Assembly: GCA_038210495.1 (NCBI GenBank)
Contig: JBBQWR010000008.1
Span: forward strand, 70,655 to 134,654
DNA from: JBBQWR01 sp038210495
GTDB lineage: Bacteria; Planctomycetota; Planctomycetia; Pirellulales; DATAWG01
Direction: 5' to 3'
Length of the DNA stretch: 64,000 nt
Position numbers and translations under genes: made by a program. The notes below the pieces were generated by a model that saw nothing but the letters and a program-made list of their open reading frames with translations, was not told the origin of the DNA and ran no database searches. Position 1 is the stretch's first letter; every line of letters starts with the position of its first letter. Below, piece after piece: positions 26,624-35,620 of this stretch.

Positions 26624-27526
26624 CTATTGAATTAGCCGACAGGGCAGCACGACGAGGATCCACGCGCAAGCTGAGGTCAGCACAAGGGCCGTGAAAATCC
26701 AGCCGATGCGGGTCGAACGCTTGGCGACCAATCGGGCGAGCAAAGTTCCGAGCGTTCCCGCCAAACCGGCGGCCATCGCCGATTGCCAACCAAGAAACAA
26801 CCCCAGACACGCGAGCACGCCCCAGTTTCTTGAGCGTCCACCATCGGAGCGCCGACCCATCAGTCGGTCATAAACGCCGCCGACCGCCAATCCGGCCGCG
26901 GCGCCAACGCCGGCGACCGAGATCGATTTGGCGGCCGACTCGCTGAACCAGGCGATGCTCGATAACCACGTTGCGATCGGCGCCGCCAAATCGGCCTGAT
27001 GCACGGCTGGCGACAGGACCGTCACCGCGGCGCCGATGAGAGCGGCCATCGCAAGCACGTTCCAAGACGCCGGATGGCCATCGAAATCGATGAGCGCCGC
27101 CGCCAGCAACGTGGCAATTAGCCATGAATGGAATGCCCAGCGTGTCAGCAGCAGCCATCCCTCGACCTGATTGATGTTTCCATGGGGCTGGCCGTAGTGA
27201 CTCAGCGCAGGCCAAATATCGGCGTGAGCGATCGCCAAAAACAGCAAAGCGAGCGTTAGCTCGACGAGAGGATAACGGATCGAAATCCGATGTCGGCAGT
27301 CGTAACACAGCCCTCCGAGCAGCAACCAACCCAGGATCGGCAGATTGTGGCGACCGCGAATGGCATGACCGCAGTTCGGGCAGTGAGAGCCGGGATGCAC
27401 AATGCTCTTCCCAGCCGGCAGGCGATAAACCACAACATTCAAAAAACTGCCAACAATGCCTCCCAGCGCGAACACCCAGGCGTCGAACAGCCAGCCGAGC
27501 CGGAGGATGGTTTCGCTGATGGGCAT
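26624..27526 (-). CDS. Prepilin peptidase homologue (A24 family), second aspartate motif changed
   Basis: About 300 residues with eight or so membrane helices. N-terminal A24 features are present: GGIVGSFLNVVVYRLPAGKS, then the zinc-type pair CPNC and CYDC near residues 47 and 72. The first aspartate region is ALIDFDGH near 145. The second motif, normally GxGDxK just before an LGxFLGWQ helix, reads SRNWGVLACLGLFLGWQ, so the aspartate is replaced by asparagine. The protein may lack peptidase activity or use another residue. ATG 27526 begins MPISETILRLGWLF; the upstream frame runs into a family D repeat. Confidence 0.88.
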   Translation of the reverse strand: MPISETILRLGWLFDAWVFALGGIVGSFLNVVVYRLPAGKSIVHPGSHCPNCGHAIRGRHNLPILGWLLLGGLCYDCRHRISIRYPLVELTLALLFLAIAHADIWPALSHYGQPHGNINQVEGWLLLTRWAFHSWLIATLLAAALIDFDGHPASWNVLAMAALIGAAVTVLSPAVHQADLAAPIATWLSSIAWFSESAAKSISVAGVGAAAGLAVGGVYDRLMGRRSDGGRSRNWGVLACLGLFLGWQSAMAAGLAGTLGTLLARLVAKRSTRIGWIFTALVLTSACAWILVVLPCRLIQ

Positions 27527-27533
27527 GGCGGGC

Positions 27534-27590
27534 GAAGTCGGGAGACGGGAGACGGGAGACGGGAGACGGGGGTCGGGGGTCGGGAATCCA
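27534..27590. repeat. Short tandem repeat, family D
   Basis: Tandem GGGAGACGGGAGACGGGAGA units grading into GGGGGTCGGGGGTCGGGAA. The same motif occurs at 16850-16888, 33806-33838 (inside a gene) and 57241-57280. Confidence 0.8.
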
Positions 27591-27778
27591 GCAAGAAGCC
27601 GCGGCTCTGCGACGTCCTTCTCTACCCCCCAACTCCTACCTCCCAGCTCTTCGTCTCCAGCCACTTGAGACTATCTTCCGTTCTCACGGAATTTTAACGG
27701 AACCCGAGAGGCCACGGAGGGTTTGATCGGATAGGTGATTGTACCGCGAATTGCCCTGGATTGCCCCGGAGCGAATGC

Positions 27779-27806
27779 TTGTGTTGGCTCCGGGGCCGGT
27801 TATAGT
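27779..27806 (+). promoter_or_regulatory. Candidate promoter for the 27891 gene
   Basis: TTGTGT at 27779-27784, 16-base spacer, TATAGT at 27801-27806; about 85 bases before the ATG. The -10 is good, the -35 only partial. Confidence 0.4.
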
Positions 27807-27890
27807 ACAGGGAGATCGGTCCTTCGGGGCCGATTCCTGCCCAGCGATTCCCACCTTTTTTCCCACCCCGTTTTTCTGGAGGAGCGTTTC

Positions 27891-28217
27891 ATGGTGTCCC
27901 GCATCGCGTCGATCGGTTTGATGTTTTTGGCCGTCTGCCTAATGGTCAGTTCGGCTAGCGCCAAAGAGAAGAAGAAGGGCGAGCATGGCACGGTCGTGTC
28001 GGCTACCGCTAAGCAGTTGGTCGTCAACGTGAAGGCCGGCAAGGACGACAAGGTCGGCGCCGAGAAGACTCTCGACGTCAGCGACGCCGTCAGCGTCGTG
28101 GTTGAAGAGAACCCCGCCAAGATCGAAGACATCAAGGCTGGCGATCACATTGCCTTCACGCTCGGCGACGACGGCAAGGTCGTCACGATCCACAAGGGTC
28201 ACAAGAAGAAGGTCTAA
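27891..28217 (+). CDS. Small secreted lysine-rich protein
   Basis: A 108-residue protein with a clear signal peptide (IASIGLMFLAVCLMVSSASA). The mature part is a small beta-rich domain (GEHGTVVSATAKQLVVNVKA and VVEENPAKIEDIKAGDHIAF) with a Lys-rich tail. It looks like an OB/SH3-like fold seen in many small secreted planctomycete proteins; function unknown. CTGGAGGAGCG precedes the ATG, a strong ribosome binding site, and a hairpin terminator follows at 28266, so it is a single-gene unit. Confidence 0.85.
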   Translation: MVSRIASIGLMFLAVCLMVSSASAKEKKKGEHGTVVSATAKQLVVNVKAGKDDKVGAEKTLDVSDAVSVVVEENPAKIEDIKAGDHIAFTLGDDGKVVTIHKGHKKKV

Positions 28218-28265
28218 TTGACCAGCTGCGAAATTTCGCGTGCAAAAGTTTGAATGCAAAATCGA

Positions 28266-28313
28266 CAAGCCCCGGTTAGAGCAACGGCTCTTTCCGGGGC
28301 TTGTGTGTTTTTG
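28266..28313 (+). terminator. Intrinsic terminator after the 27891 gene
   Basis: CAAGCCCCGG (28266-28275) pairs perfectly with CCGGGGCTTG (28294-28303), followed by TGTGTTTTTGC. Confidence 0.8.
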
Positions 28314-28400
28314 CACTGGCGCGGCCTACGCGCGGCACGAATGCTCGCGGCTCAGGGGCGAACTCACTCGCTTGAGCAATGTGGTGACGCCGCCGTCCGC

Positions 28401-28470
28401 CACGCTTCACGCATCACGCTTCACGCATCACGCTTCACGCTTCACGCTTCACGCATCACGCTTCACGCCG
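28401..28470. repeat. Short tandem repeat, family E
   Basis: About seven units of TTCACGCATCACGC and TTCACGC type, ending at the 3' end of the gene at 28471. A shorter stretch of the same type lies near 30505-30545. Confidence 0.8.
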
Positions 28471-28797
28471 TTAGAACGTGTCGAGGATGAACTGATGTCC
28501 CATGTGGTACTTCGCGCCGGTGGGATAAAAATTGTGCCACTGCTTGTTGTAGACCGGGATCTGCATTTCTGGCGGATAACGGTAATACAAACTGTTGGAG
28601 CTGCGGTAGTATTCGCTGCCCCAGAAGTTTTGCGGATAATAGACGTACGGGTAGTGGTAGAACCGCTCCCAGTCTTGAGTCCCATAGGTATTGCCCCAGG
28701 AACGATTGAAAGCTTGGTCCTGAGCGTGGGCCTGCTGACCGGCGAGGCACGCGAAGGCGGCCGCGCAGCAGAGCGCAAGGATTGTCCGGCGGATCAT
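28471..28797 (-). CDS. Small secreted tyrosine-rich protein
   Basis: A 108-residue protein with a signal peptide (residues 1-25, ALCCAAAFACLAGQQAHA). The mature chain is rich in Tyr, Trp, His and Asn: WERFYHYPYVYYPQNFW, YYRSSNSLYYRYPPEM, HNFYPTGAKYHMGHQFILD. This matches a small planctomycete family often named only by composition; no enzyme motif is present. GGGGGG precedes the ATG. Its last codons adjoin the family E repeat. Confidence 0.82.
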   Translation of the reverse strand: MIRRTILALCCAAAFACLAGQQAHAQDQAFNRSWGNTYGTQDWERFYHYPYVYYPQNFWGSEYYRSSNSLYYRYPPEMQIPVYNKQWHNFYPTGAKYHMGHQFILDTF

Positions 28798-29310
28798 CGC
28801 TATTCCCCCCTGGAATCAATGAAATCGTGAGCGGCCTGCTGGCGCGGCTGGCGCCAAGCAGTGCGTCACTGGGTCGTTCGAGTGCGATCAAGCGCGGCAA
28901 GGTGGACAGAGTTTGCGGAACTCTCGGCCCAGGCTACGACCGGCTAAATACACCATCGGCGCTTCCGCCGGGCCGCATTGAGGGAATATCCGCTAGAACC
29001 GGCATAGGCGGAAAAGGTGGCGGCGAGTGGCGAGTCGTGAGCGGCGGGTCGCGAGAAAGAGAGGACGGGGCCGCGGATTCAAACGCGCCGAAGCGTTGAC
29101 CGACCTTCGTAGTCGCTCGGGTCGGTAGGCGGCGAATTCGCGATCGCATCTCCCCGCGTCCCGCGTCTGCCCACTCGCCACTCGCCACCCGCCTCGGCTC
29201 CCTCCCCGTCCTCCCTTGCACGCTCTTAGCCGGCACTCGACAATGACCGCTCGCCGCCGGCCGGGATTTGCCCGCGCCGTCGGGCGGTTTTTCTCGGGAG
29301 AATTTGCAAT
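28798..29310. other. Divergent intergenic region with a family G inverted repeat
   Basis: About 510 bases. GGTGGCGGCGAGTGGCGAGT near 29017-29040 pairs with CACTCGCCACTCGCCACCC near 29172-29190. Just before the 29311 gene, GCCCG/CGGGC followed by GGTTTTT (29270-29292) might be a weak terminator or attenuator. Confidence 0.5.
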
Positions 29311-30318
29311 ATGTCCGGCGCTCCGCAGGTAATCGTTAGTGGTTTCGGTGACGAAGCGGCCTTGAACAAGACGGCGGTCGAGCAGTTCGCCGCGATGGCC
29401 GCCTTGGGATTGCAATACTACAGCTTGCGGTTCATCGACGTCGGCCGGGGCGTAAAAAACGTCATGAAGCTGACCACGGCCGAGATCCAAAAAATCCGCC
29501 ATCTCGAAGACGACTACGATCTGAGCGTGTCGTCGCTGGGCTCCCCGATCGGCAAAGTGAAACTGCTGGACGAGGACGATGGCACGACGAACGTCTTCGT
29601 GCCATTCAAGAAATATCTGGCGAAGGATGTGGCTCTGGCGTGTCAGTTGGCTCACGCATTCGAGACTAAGCTAATCCGCGGCTTCTCGTTCTATCCGCCC
29701 CGCGGCGCCGATCCCTGGCCCCATGTGCCGCAGGCGGTCGAGCAGCTTGGGCAGATCGTCGAGGCCTGTCATCGTTCGGATCTGACATTCGGCCTCGAGG
29801 TCGAGGCGAATCTAGTCGGGCAAAATGGTCTCGTCTTGGCCGAAATCTATCGGCAAGTGAACCACCCGGCGCTGGTCTTGGTGTTCGATGCCGGCAACCT
29901 GACATCGCAGGGATTCACGACCCGCGAGGTCTTCGAGCACTATCAAGCCATGAAGCCGGGAATCGGCTGGATGCATATCAAGGACTATCGCCGCGGGCCG
30001 ACGAAGCGAAAGAAGCCCGTGGACGAATCGTCGCTCAAAAATTTCGTGCCGGCCGACATGGGGGACAGCGCCTACGACGCGATCCTCCGCGACTTCCGCG
30101 ACTCGATTCCGACGCTGGAGAAACGCCTCAAGCGCCGCGGCATTCCTGGCGTGTTTTTAGAACTCGAGCCGCACGTCAAAGGCGGCGGGCAATTCGGCGG
30201 CGTCAGCGGCCCGGACGGGATGGGCGTCGCCCTGCGCGGACTGCTGCGAGTGCTCGACTTCGTCGACCTCGGCTATCACCTGCGCGATTTCGACGACGTG
30301 CTGGCGACTAGGAAGTGA
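29311..30318 (+). CDS. Sugar-phosphate isomerase/epimerase family protein (TIM barrel)
   Basis: A 335-residue xylose-isomerase-like TIM barrel. The metal-site acids are likely in FGLEVEANL near residue 170, VLVFDAGN near 195 and HIKDYRRG near 225, with a further FLELEPH near 285. It has no signal peptide. The ATG has GGGAG nine bases upstream. Family members isomerise or epimerise sugars and polyols; the substrate is not readable. It stands alone, not beside the related gene at 61550. Confidence 0.9.
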   Translation: MSGAPQVIVSGFGDEAALNKTAVEQFAAMAALGLQYYSLRFIDVGRGVKNVMKLTTAEIQKIRHLEDDYDLSVSSLGSPIGKVKLLDEDDGTTNVFVPFKKYLAKDVALACQLAHAFETKLIRGFSFYPPRGADPWPHVPQAVEQLGQIVEACHRSDLTFGLEVEANLVGQNGLVLAEIYRQVNHPALVLVFDAGNLTSQGFTTREVFEHYQAMKPGIGWMHIKDYRRGPTKRKKPVDESSLKNFVPADMGDSAYDAILRDFRDSIPTLEKRLKRRGIPGVFLELEPHVKGGGQFGGVSGPDGMGVALRGLLRVLDFVDLGYHLRDFDDVLATRK

Positions 30319-30371
30319 GAAAGGGTGGCGAGTGGTGGTTGGCGATGATCGAGCATCGGCTTGTCGAATCG

Positions 30372-30470
30372 CTTAGCCGCGTTAGCGGTGTGACGCGAAT
30401 AACCGGGAGTGATCGAAGCGCAGCGCAGTGAACCCCCGGCCACTCACATCACGCCGCTACCGCGGCTAAG
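30372..30470. mobile_element. MITE-like palindrome with CTTAGCCGCG ends
   Basis: A ~100-base element. Arms 30372-30393 and 30449-30470 begin CTTAGCCGCG and match with two differences over 22 bases; between them are the smaller complementary CCGGGAGTGATCGAAGCGCA and CAGTGAACCCCCGG. No ORF and no other copy in the window. Confidence 0.65.
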
Positions 30471-30532
30471 CAATCGCGGCATGCTAGTCATGCCATCCGC
30501 TACTAGTCACGCCACCCGCTTCGCTTCACGCA

Positions 30533-33500
30533 TTACCCTCCACGCCCGTCCGCGTCCTCTTCTCCCTTGGGCGCAAAGAACTTCTCCGTCCGCTTGGCGG
30601 CTTGCCGCGAGGCGCGGAGGAGCATGGCCGCTTTGGAGAAGAAATAGGCGCCGGCGGCGATGCCCGCGCCGCCGGTCGCTTGAGAGAGGATGCCCAGCGA
30701 GGTGGGATGAACGGCCAAGAAAATGCCCAGCGCCGTGGTCACGCCGCCGGCGCCCAGGCGTTCGATGACCGCGCGGCTCGACCGGCCCTGAGCGTGTTTG
30801 TCGATGGCGCCGCGGGCCGTCATGTTGGCGATCTCGCGCATTGCCTTCAGATCGACGGTCGGCGCGGGCGCCGTGGGCCGGCGGACCCAGGCCGCCGGCG
30901 CGGGTTCGAGAACATCGGCTTCGGCCAATTCGATGACCGTGTCGCTGGTGGGCGCCGGGTCGGCCTGAGTTGACGATGTGGCCCGCGGGTCGTTTGTCGT
31001 CGCGGGCGCGGAGGGCGGAATCTTGGCAGCCGGCATTTCGGCCACCGGCTGGGATTCGCCCGATTTCGGAGCCGGCTTGGTTTCGACGTTAACGCCGCCC
31101 CGCATCCGGTTGAGCAGCCGGGCCATGTAGTCTTCGACCGATTCTTCGGATTCCGCGGACGCCGGAGCGGCTGGCGTCTTTGAATGAGCCGTCACGGGCT
31201 CGGGGGTCCGCGAATGAGCCGGTTCGGCGACCGGCGCCGTCGTGGCCGGTCCCTCGGCGTTTATCTCGAGCGTCGGTTCGGATTCGGCGTTCTCGCCGGT
31301 GGCCGGACGATCGTCTTTCAGTAGCGAAAGCGATCGGAGGCGCGCGAACACGTCGTCGTCGCCCGCTTTGTCAGCCGGTTCCTCGTCGTTCGCGATTTCC
31401 TCCGAAGCCGATACAGCTTGTGTGTCGAAGGTCGGTCGTCCAGACGGTTCAGAATGGATAGGGGTCGTGGCGGCGTGGGCCGGTTGCCCCGTCAGCGATC
31501 GCTGGCGCTCGTCGAGTTGACGCGAGTAATCTTCGACCTCCGAGACACGCTGTTCGAGCATCCGCTGTCGCTGGTTGAGCGCCATTTCGGTTGCGCGGCG
31601 ATGCTCATTCCAATCGGCTTGCTGCCGGGCATGTTCCTGCCGAAGCTGGTCCAATTCGGTCGCTTGCTGACTACTCCGCTCGATTTCGTCGTTCAGTTGC
31701 GTCTGAATTCGTCCCCGTTCGACGTCCCAATTCTGTCGCTGGCGATCAAAGGCCTCGCGGCAGGCATTGAACGCCGCCTGCTGTTCGGCCAGCCGCTGCT
31801 GCGCTTGGGAGCCTTCGGCGGAGAGTTGGCTTTGCTTGCCTAGCAGATCGCGGCGCTCCGATTCCAACTGCTGCCGAGAGGAATCGAGCGATTGCCGATC
31901 GCTGGTCATGCGTTGAAGCTGGAGTTCGAGCGATTGGCGCTGCGAGTCGATGATTTGATGGTCGGCCGCCAAGCTCTGCGACTCGACGGCGAAAGTCTGT
32001 CGCTGTAAATCCAGCGTGTATCGCTGCGACTCAAGCTGCTGGCTCTGAGCGGCTAAGTTTTCACGCTCGGCGAGGATTCGGCTGTTTTCGGCCGCCAGGC
32101 GTTGACGTTCGATGTCCGCCTGCTGCCGCTCAGTCTCTAAACCCTGGCGGTCGGCATCCAGTTCCTGTCGCTCGGCAGTCAAGCGATCGCGATGAGTTCC
32201 CAAGCCGGATTGCTCGGCCGCGAATGCCTCGCGCTCGGCGGTCAATTGTTGCTGCAGGTGTTCCAGAGCTTGCAAGTCGGCGCTAATGTTTCCGCGGCCG
32301 CTCTCGAAGGATAGCCGCTCGGCTTCAATTGCCCCGCGGAGGATGGCAAGTTGGTCCCGTTCCTCTTCGACGGCCCGCCGCTCATCGACGACCGCTTGGC
32401 GGTCGGCGTCGACGGACTGCCGGTCCGCCTTCGCGGTTGTCCGGTCCACATCGAGTGCATGTCGCTCGCCATCGAGCGATTCCCGCTGGGCCGCAAACGA
32501 TTCGCGCTGGGCGGCAATTATCTCACGGTCGTGCTCGATCGCTTGCCGATCCTCGACAATGGCCTGCCGCTGCGCGTCCAGAGTCCGGCGATCCGCATTC
32601 AGCGCGGCGCGCTGGACATCGAACGCATGGGTTTCGGCATGGAGTGTCTGTCGGTCGCTATCCAACGTATGTCGATCGGCGAGGATGCCGTGTCGCTCGG
32701 TTTCGATCGTTTCCCGTTCGGTCGCCAACCATCGCTGCCGCTGGCCGAATCGCTCGAGGTCAGCGTCTAACGCTTCGCGTCGGGCGGCGAGATCCGCCGC
32801 CTCGGACGACAATGCATTTCGCGAATCGTCGATCGCGTGACGCTCGGCGGCGAGCCCGTCTTGGGCGGCTGCAAGAGCGGCGCGATCGGCGTTCAATTGA
32901 TTCCGCTCATCGCTCAGCGTCGACCCATCGGCGGATCGTTGTGTTCGTTCGGTTTCCAGCGCCTGTTGGCGGATCGAAAAGGCAACTCGGGCCGCTTGGA
33001 AATCGCATTGAGCCTCGTCCAGCAAGTGGCTCTGGCTCTCGATCGCCCGGCGGTCGTCGACATTGAGCCGCTGGATTCGTTCGTGCTCCTCGGTCAATAA
33101 TCGCCGCTGGTCGGCGAGCGCCTGTTGATCGGCGGCCAATTGCCCCCGCAGCACGTCGAGCGATTGCTGCTCGGTGGTGAGCAATTGCTGATTCTCATGG
33201 GTCCAAGCCTGCCGGGCCGCGGCAAACGCATTGGCTTCTGCCTCCAGAGCCAAGCGGCGCTGTTCGATCAATCGTTGCTCGTTCTCGAGCCCAGCCTGTT
33301 GCTCGGCCGATAACTGCCCCGCAGCGGCAAGTTCCAGATCGCGTCGGCTCGATTCCTCCCGATCAACGTCGTGTATTCGCTTAGCTTCGGCCAGCGATTC
33401 CCGTTCGTCGGCCATCGCTTCGCGAGCCCCTTCGAGCGACTTTCTCTCGGCCGCGAATTTATCGCGCAGTCGGCATTGCTCGGCGTTCCAATCTTCGGCG

Positions 33501-34186
33501 GCGGCGGCTAACGATTGTCGTTCGCGCTCGATCTTGGCCAGCGTATCGTCCCAATGTCGATTGGCGGCGGCGCTAGCGTCTCGCTCGCTGGTCAGGTCGT
33601 GGACTTGCCGTTCGAGCTGAGCCAAACGAGCGATCAATTGCTCACGTTCGTCGTGCAAGTGCTCTTGAACCAACCGAGCACCGCGGACATGTTCGATGAG
33701 TCGATGCAGACGCCGCCGCCGGGACCCGCGGTTGAGTCGCGGTGGGCATTGTTGCAAAGCCTCTAGCGGCGCTTCGGCAGTCCAGGTTGCGTCACCGTCA
33801 ATAACTCCCGACTTCCGCTCCTCGTCTCCCGACTGCTGCGACTCCGGAACGACTTCCAACTCCAACGGCCCAATACCCAATCGATCGCCAATCTCCAGCC
33901 GAGCGTCGTCGAAGCTGCGATCGTTCAGCCGGGTGTCTTCCGACCATCGACGAATGAACGTTCCGTTGGCGCCGCGCAAGATGAGGCAATGCAGCGGCGC
34001 TACGCCGTCGGCCCGCAATCGCAGCGAGCATTGGCTGCCCGAGCCAATGGTGAACTTGGGAAGCGAGAGCGAAAACACTTCGCCCCGGCAAGCGGGATTC
34101 TGAATCCGCAGGGCCAGCGCATCCCGAGGGTTGCCCAGGAGCACGGCGGGAGCGGAGTTCGAATCAGATGTCGGATAGCTGGTCAC
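30533..34186 (-). CDS. FHA-domain protein with giant coiled coil and C-terminal membrane helices
   Basis: A 1217-residue protein (GTG start). Residues 23-112 form an FHA-like domain (FTIGSGSQCSLRLRADGVAP), but the usual GR and S-xx-H phosphothreonine contacts are not conserved: they read GSGSQ and APLHC. Residues 160-900 are an almost continuous coiled coil of DRQ/ERQ-type heptads and undecads with many Gln, Arg and Ala. A Pro/Glu-rich linker spans about 930-1100, and two hydrophobic helices lie near 1150-1190 (TTALGIFLAVHPTSLGILSQ), so it may anchor a filament at the membrane. A family D repeat (33806-33838) lies inside the frame. Confidence 0.88.
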   Translation of the reverse strand: MTSYPTSDSNSAPAVLLGNPRDALALRIQNPACRGEVFSLSLPKFTIGSGSQCSLRLRADGVAPLHCLILRGANGTFIRRWSEDTRLNDRSFDDARLEIGDRLGIGPLELEVVPESQQSGDEERKSGVIDGDATWTAEAPLEALQQCPPRLNRGSRRRRLHRLIEHVRGARLVQEHLHDEREQLIARLAQLERQVHDLTSERDASAAANRHWDDTLAKIERERQSLAAAAEDWNAEQCRLRDKFAAERKSLEGAREAMADERESLAEAKRIHDVDREESSRRDLELAAAGQLSAEQQAGLENEQRLIEQRRLALEAEANAFAAARQAWTHENQQLLTTEQQSLDVLRGQLAADQQALADQRRLLTEEHERIQRLNVDDRRAIESQSHLLDEAQCDFQAARVAFSIRQQALETERTQRSADGSTLSDERNQLNADRAALAAAQDGLAAERHAIDDSRNALSSEAADLAARREALDADLERFGQRQRWLATERETIETERHGILADRHTLDSDRQTLHAETHAFDVQRAALNADRRTLDAQRQAIVEDRQAIEHDREIIAAQRESFAAQRESLDGERHALDVDRTTAKADRQSVDADRQAVVDERRAVEEERDQLAILRGAIEAERLSFESGRGNISADLQALEHLQQQLTAEREAFAAEQSGLGTHRDRLTAERQELDADRQGLETERQQADIERQRLAAENSRILAERENLAAQSQQLESQRYTLDLQRQTFAVESQSLAADHQIIDSQRQSLELQLQRMTSDRQSLDSSRQQLESERRDLLGKQSQLSAEGSQAQQRLAEQQAAFNACREAFDRQRQNWDVERGRIQTQLNDEIERSSQQATELDQLRQEHARQQADWNEHRRATEMALNQRQRMLEQRVSEVEDYSRQLDERQRSLTGQPAHAATTPIHSEPSGRPTFDTQAVSASEEIANDEEPADKAGDDDVFARLRSLSLLKDDRPATGENAESEPTLEINAEGPATTAPVAEPAHSRTPEPVTAHSKTPAAPASAESEESVEDYMARLLNRMRGGVNVETKPAPKSGESQPVAEMPAAKIPPSAPATTNDPRATSSTQADPAPTSDTVIELAEADVLEPAPAAWVRRPTAPAPTVDLKAMREIANMTARGAIDKHAQGRSSRAVIERLGAGGVTTALGIFLAVHPTSLGILSQATGGAGIAAGAYFFSKAAMLLRASRQAAKRTEKFFAPKGEEDADGRGG
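33806..33838. repeat. Family D repeat inside a coding region
   Basis: CTCCCGACTTCCGCTCCTCG then TCTCCCGACTGC; encodes SQQSGDEERKSGV just after the FHA domain. Confidence 0.55.
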
Positions 34187-35072
34187 GTTTGTTTCCCAAC
34201 TGGCTTATGGATTTCCATTTCAAGGCAGCGTTTTCCTTCGCTTGCCAGTGCGGCGGGCTGCGAAGTCGGTCGTAAGACCAACGGGCGCAAGGTCGCACAA
34301 GGAGATGTAGCTTAAGCGCGAGGTAAGTCAAAAGCGGCCGGTTTTGCCGTTTCCTCGGTCTGAAGCGGTATCGAGGGTCACGGCCGTTTACCCGGTTTGC
34401 CCAAGCTTAATCCGGCCGGCCCTGGCGATCGCATTTCAATTGAGGAATCAGCAAAATCTGCTGGATGTTTGGGCCGGATTTGCCGATTATCCCTTTGCCC
34501 AAAACAAAGCTGGCCATCGACGGCCGAACTGGCGACTTTTGGGAAGCCGTGTTAGCAGCCTCACGCGAGGCTGGAAGCCCATACAAATGCGTGGCCTGGG
34601 CTTCCAGCCCATGCGTCAGTAACTCGCGAACGTTTTCCTCGGAAGAAAGGATCGTGAATCGTTTCACGAACTTCCACGGGTTAGCCATCAAATCAAGATT
34701 TACAAGGTGTCCATTCACGAAAATTGATCGATTTTTGACATCCAACTAGACCGTTGCAGTGGCGTCAAGCGATTTCTTGCGACATTTTGCGGCAAAAGTT
34801 GGGCACGTAATGGTGGCGGAAGCCACGAAGATTGGTCCTTTGGGTAAAAATCGCGACCCCCCTTGGACAGCATGCGTACTATATTTTGGTTGCGGCGCAG
34901 AGGCCGGGACGACCGGGCGAGTTGAGCCGCATTTTCCTACAGGGAACTAGGCACACAAGTTCGACGCTGAGGCGGTGTTCGCTAGGGGGGATGGGTGGTG
35001 GCGCCGGGACAGGCGCTTCCGCGAGCCACCTCGAACGAGCCATCTGATCGGACAACCGAAGGTGGAACTCAC
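34187..35072. other. Long intergenic region (about 890 bases)
   Basis: Lies between the FHA gene and the DksA-like gene, which diverge. A 339-base open frame on the minus strand (34407-34745) has no family features and runs through the palindrome at 34569-34609. No convincing promoter or RNA gene is seen. Confidence 0.4.
34569..34609. repeat. Palindrome with GGCTGGAAGCCCA arms
   Basis: GGCTGGAAGCCCA (34569-34581) pairs exactly with TGGGCTTCCAGCC (34597-34609) around a 15-base loop. Only copy in the window. Confidence 0.6.
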
Positions 35073-35522
35073 ATGGCACGTAAAGATGCGTTGTTCAATA
35101 TGCGGCAAATTCTCGTCATGCGCCGTGACGCGCTGCGCCAAGCCTTGGCCGGCGACTTGAGTTTGCTCAAGGAGCTTCGGGCTCAGACGGCGGGCGATGT
35201 CGTGGATGCCGCCCTCGACTCGGCTCAGGACGAAATCAGCTCGCAATTGGCCGAAGTGGAAAGTCGCGAACTGGCTCGGATCGAAAACGCTCTCGAGCGG
35301 ATGCGAACCGGCAACTACGGCGTTTGCGAAGGTTGCAATATCAAGATTCCGTTGGCTCGGCTCAACGCTCTGCCTTACGCGACCTATTGCATCGAATGCC
35401 AACGCGAAGCGGAACGTTCCGGCGGCTCGCTCGGCGGCGACTCCGATTGGGGCCGGCTCAACGATTCCGGCTCCGGGGAGTCCGAAGTCTCGATCAACGA
35501 CATCGAGATGGACGTATCTTAA
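35073..35522 (+). CDS. DksA/TraR-family zinc-finger protein
   Basis: A 149-residue protein. Residues 8-85 form a helical coiled-coil region, followed by a C4 zinc finger (CEGC near residue 88 and CIEC near 109), the signature of the TraR/DksA family that binds the RNA polymerase secondary channel and mediates stringent-response effects. The acidic D-x-x-D tip residues of true DksA are not clear, so it may be a general zinc-finger relative. The ATG at 35073 has GGTGGAAC upstream. The tail is Gly/Ser/Asp-rich. Confidence 0.9.
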   Translation: MARKDALFNMRQILVMRRDALRQALAGDLSLLKELRAQTAGDVVDAALDSAQDEISSQLAEVESRELARIENALERMRTGNYGVCEGCNIKIPLARLNALPYATYCIECQREAERSGGSLGGDSDWGRLNDSGSGESEVSINDIEMDVS

Positions 35523-35524
35523 GA

Positions 35525-35620
35525 CAGAGGGGCTAGGGACTGGGGGACTAGGGAATTCGGCGGCTTCGCCGCCGCACGCTGCCGTCCCTAGTCCCTAGCC
35601 CCACCACCCCTAGCCCCTTT
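35525..35620. repeat. Dispersed palindromic repeat, family C (copy 3)
   Basis: Left arm GGGGCTAGGGACTGGGGGAC, a centre GGCGGCTTCGCCGCCGC, and right arm CGTCCCTAGTCCCTAGCCCC. The perfect centre hairpin and long arms could also serve as a bidirectional terminator between the converging genes. Confidence 0.8.

Noticed and set aside
28401..28470. Possible CRISPR array
   Set aside because: The units are adjacent 7-14 base copies without unique spacers, so it is a short tandem repeat.
34407..34745. A 112-codon minus-strand frame in the long intergenic region
   Set aside because: It crosses a palindrome and has no recognisable protein features.
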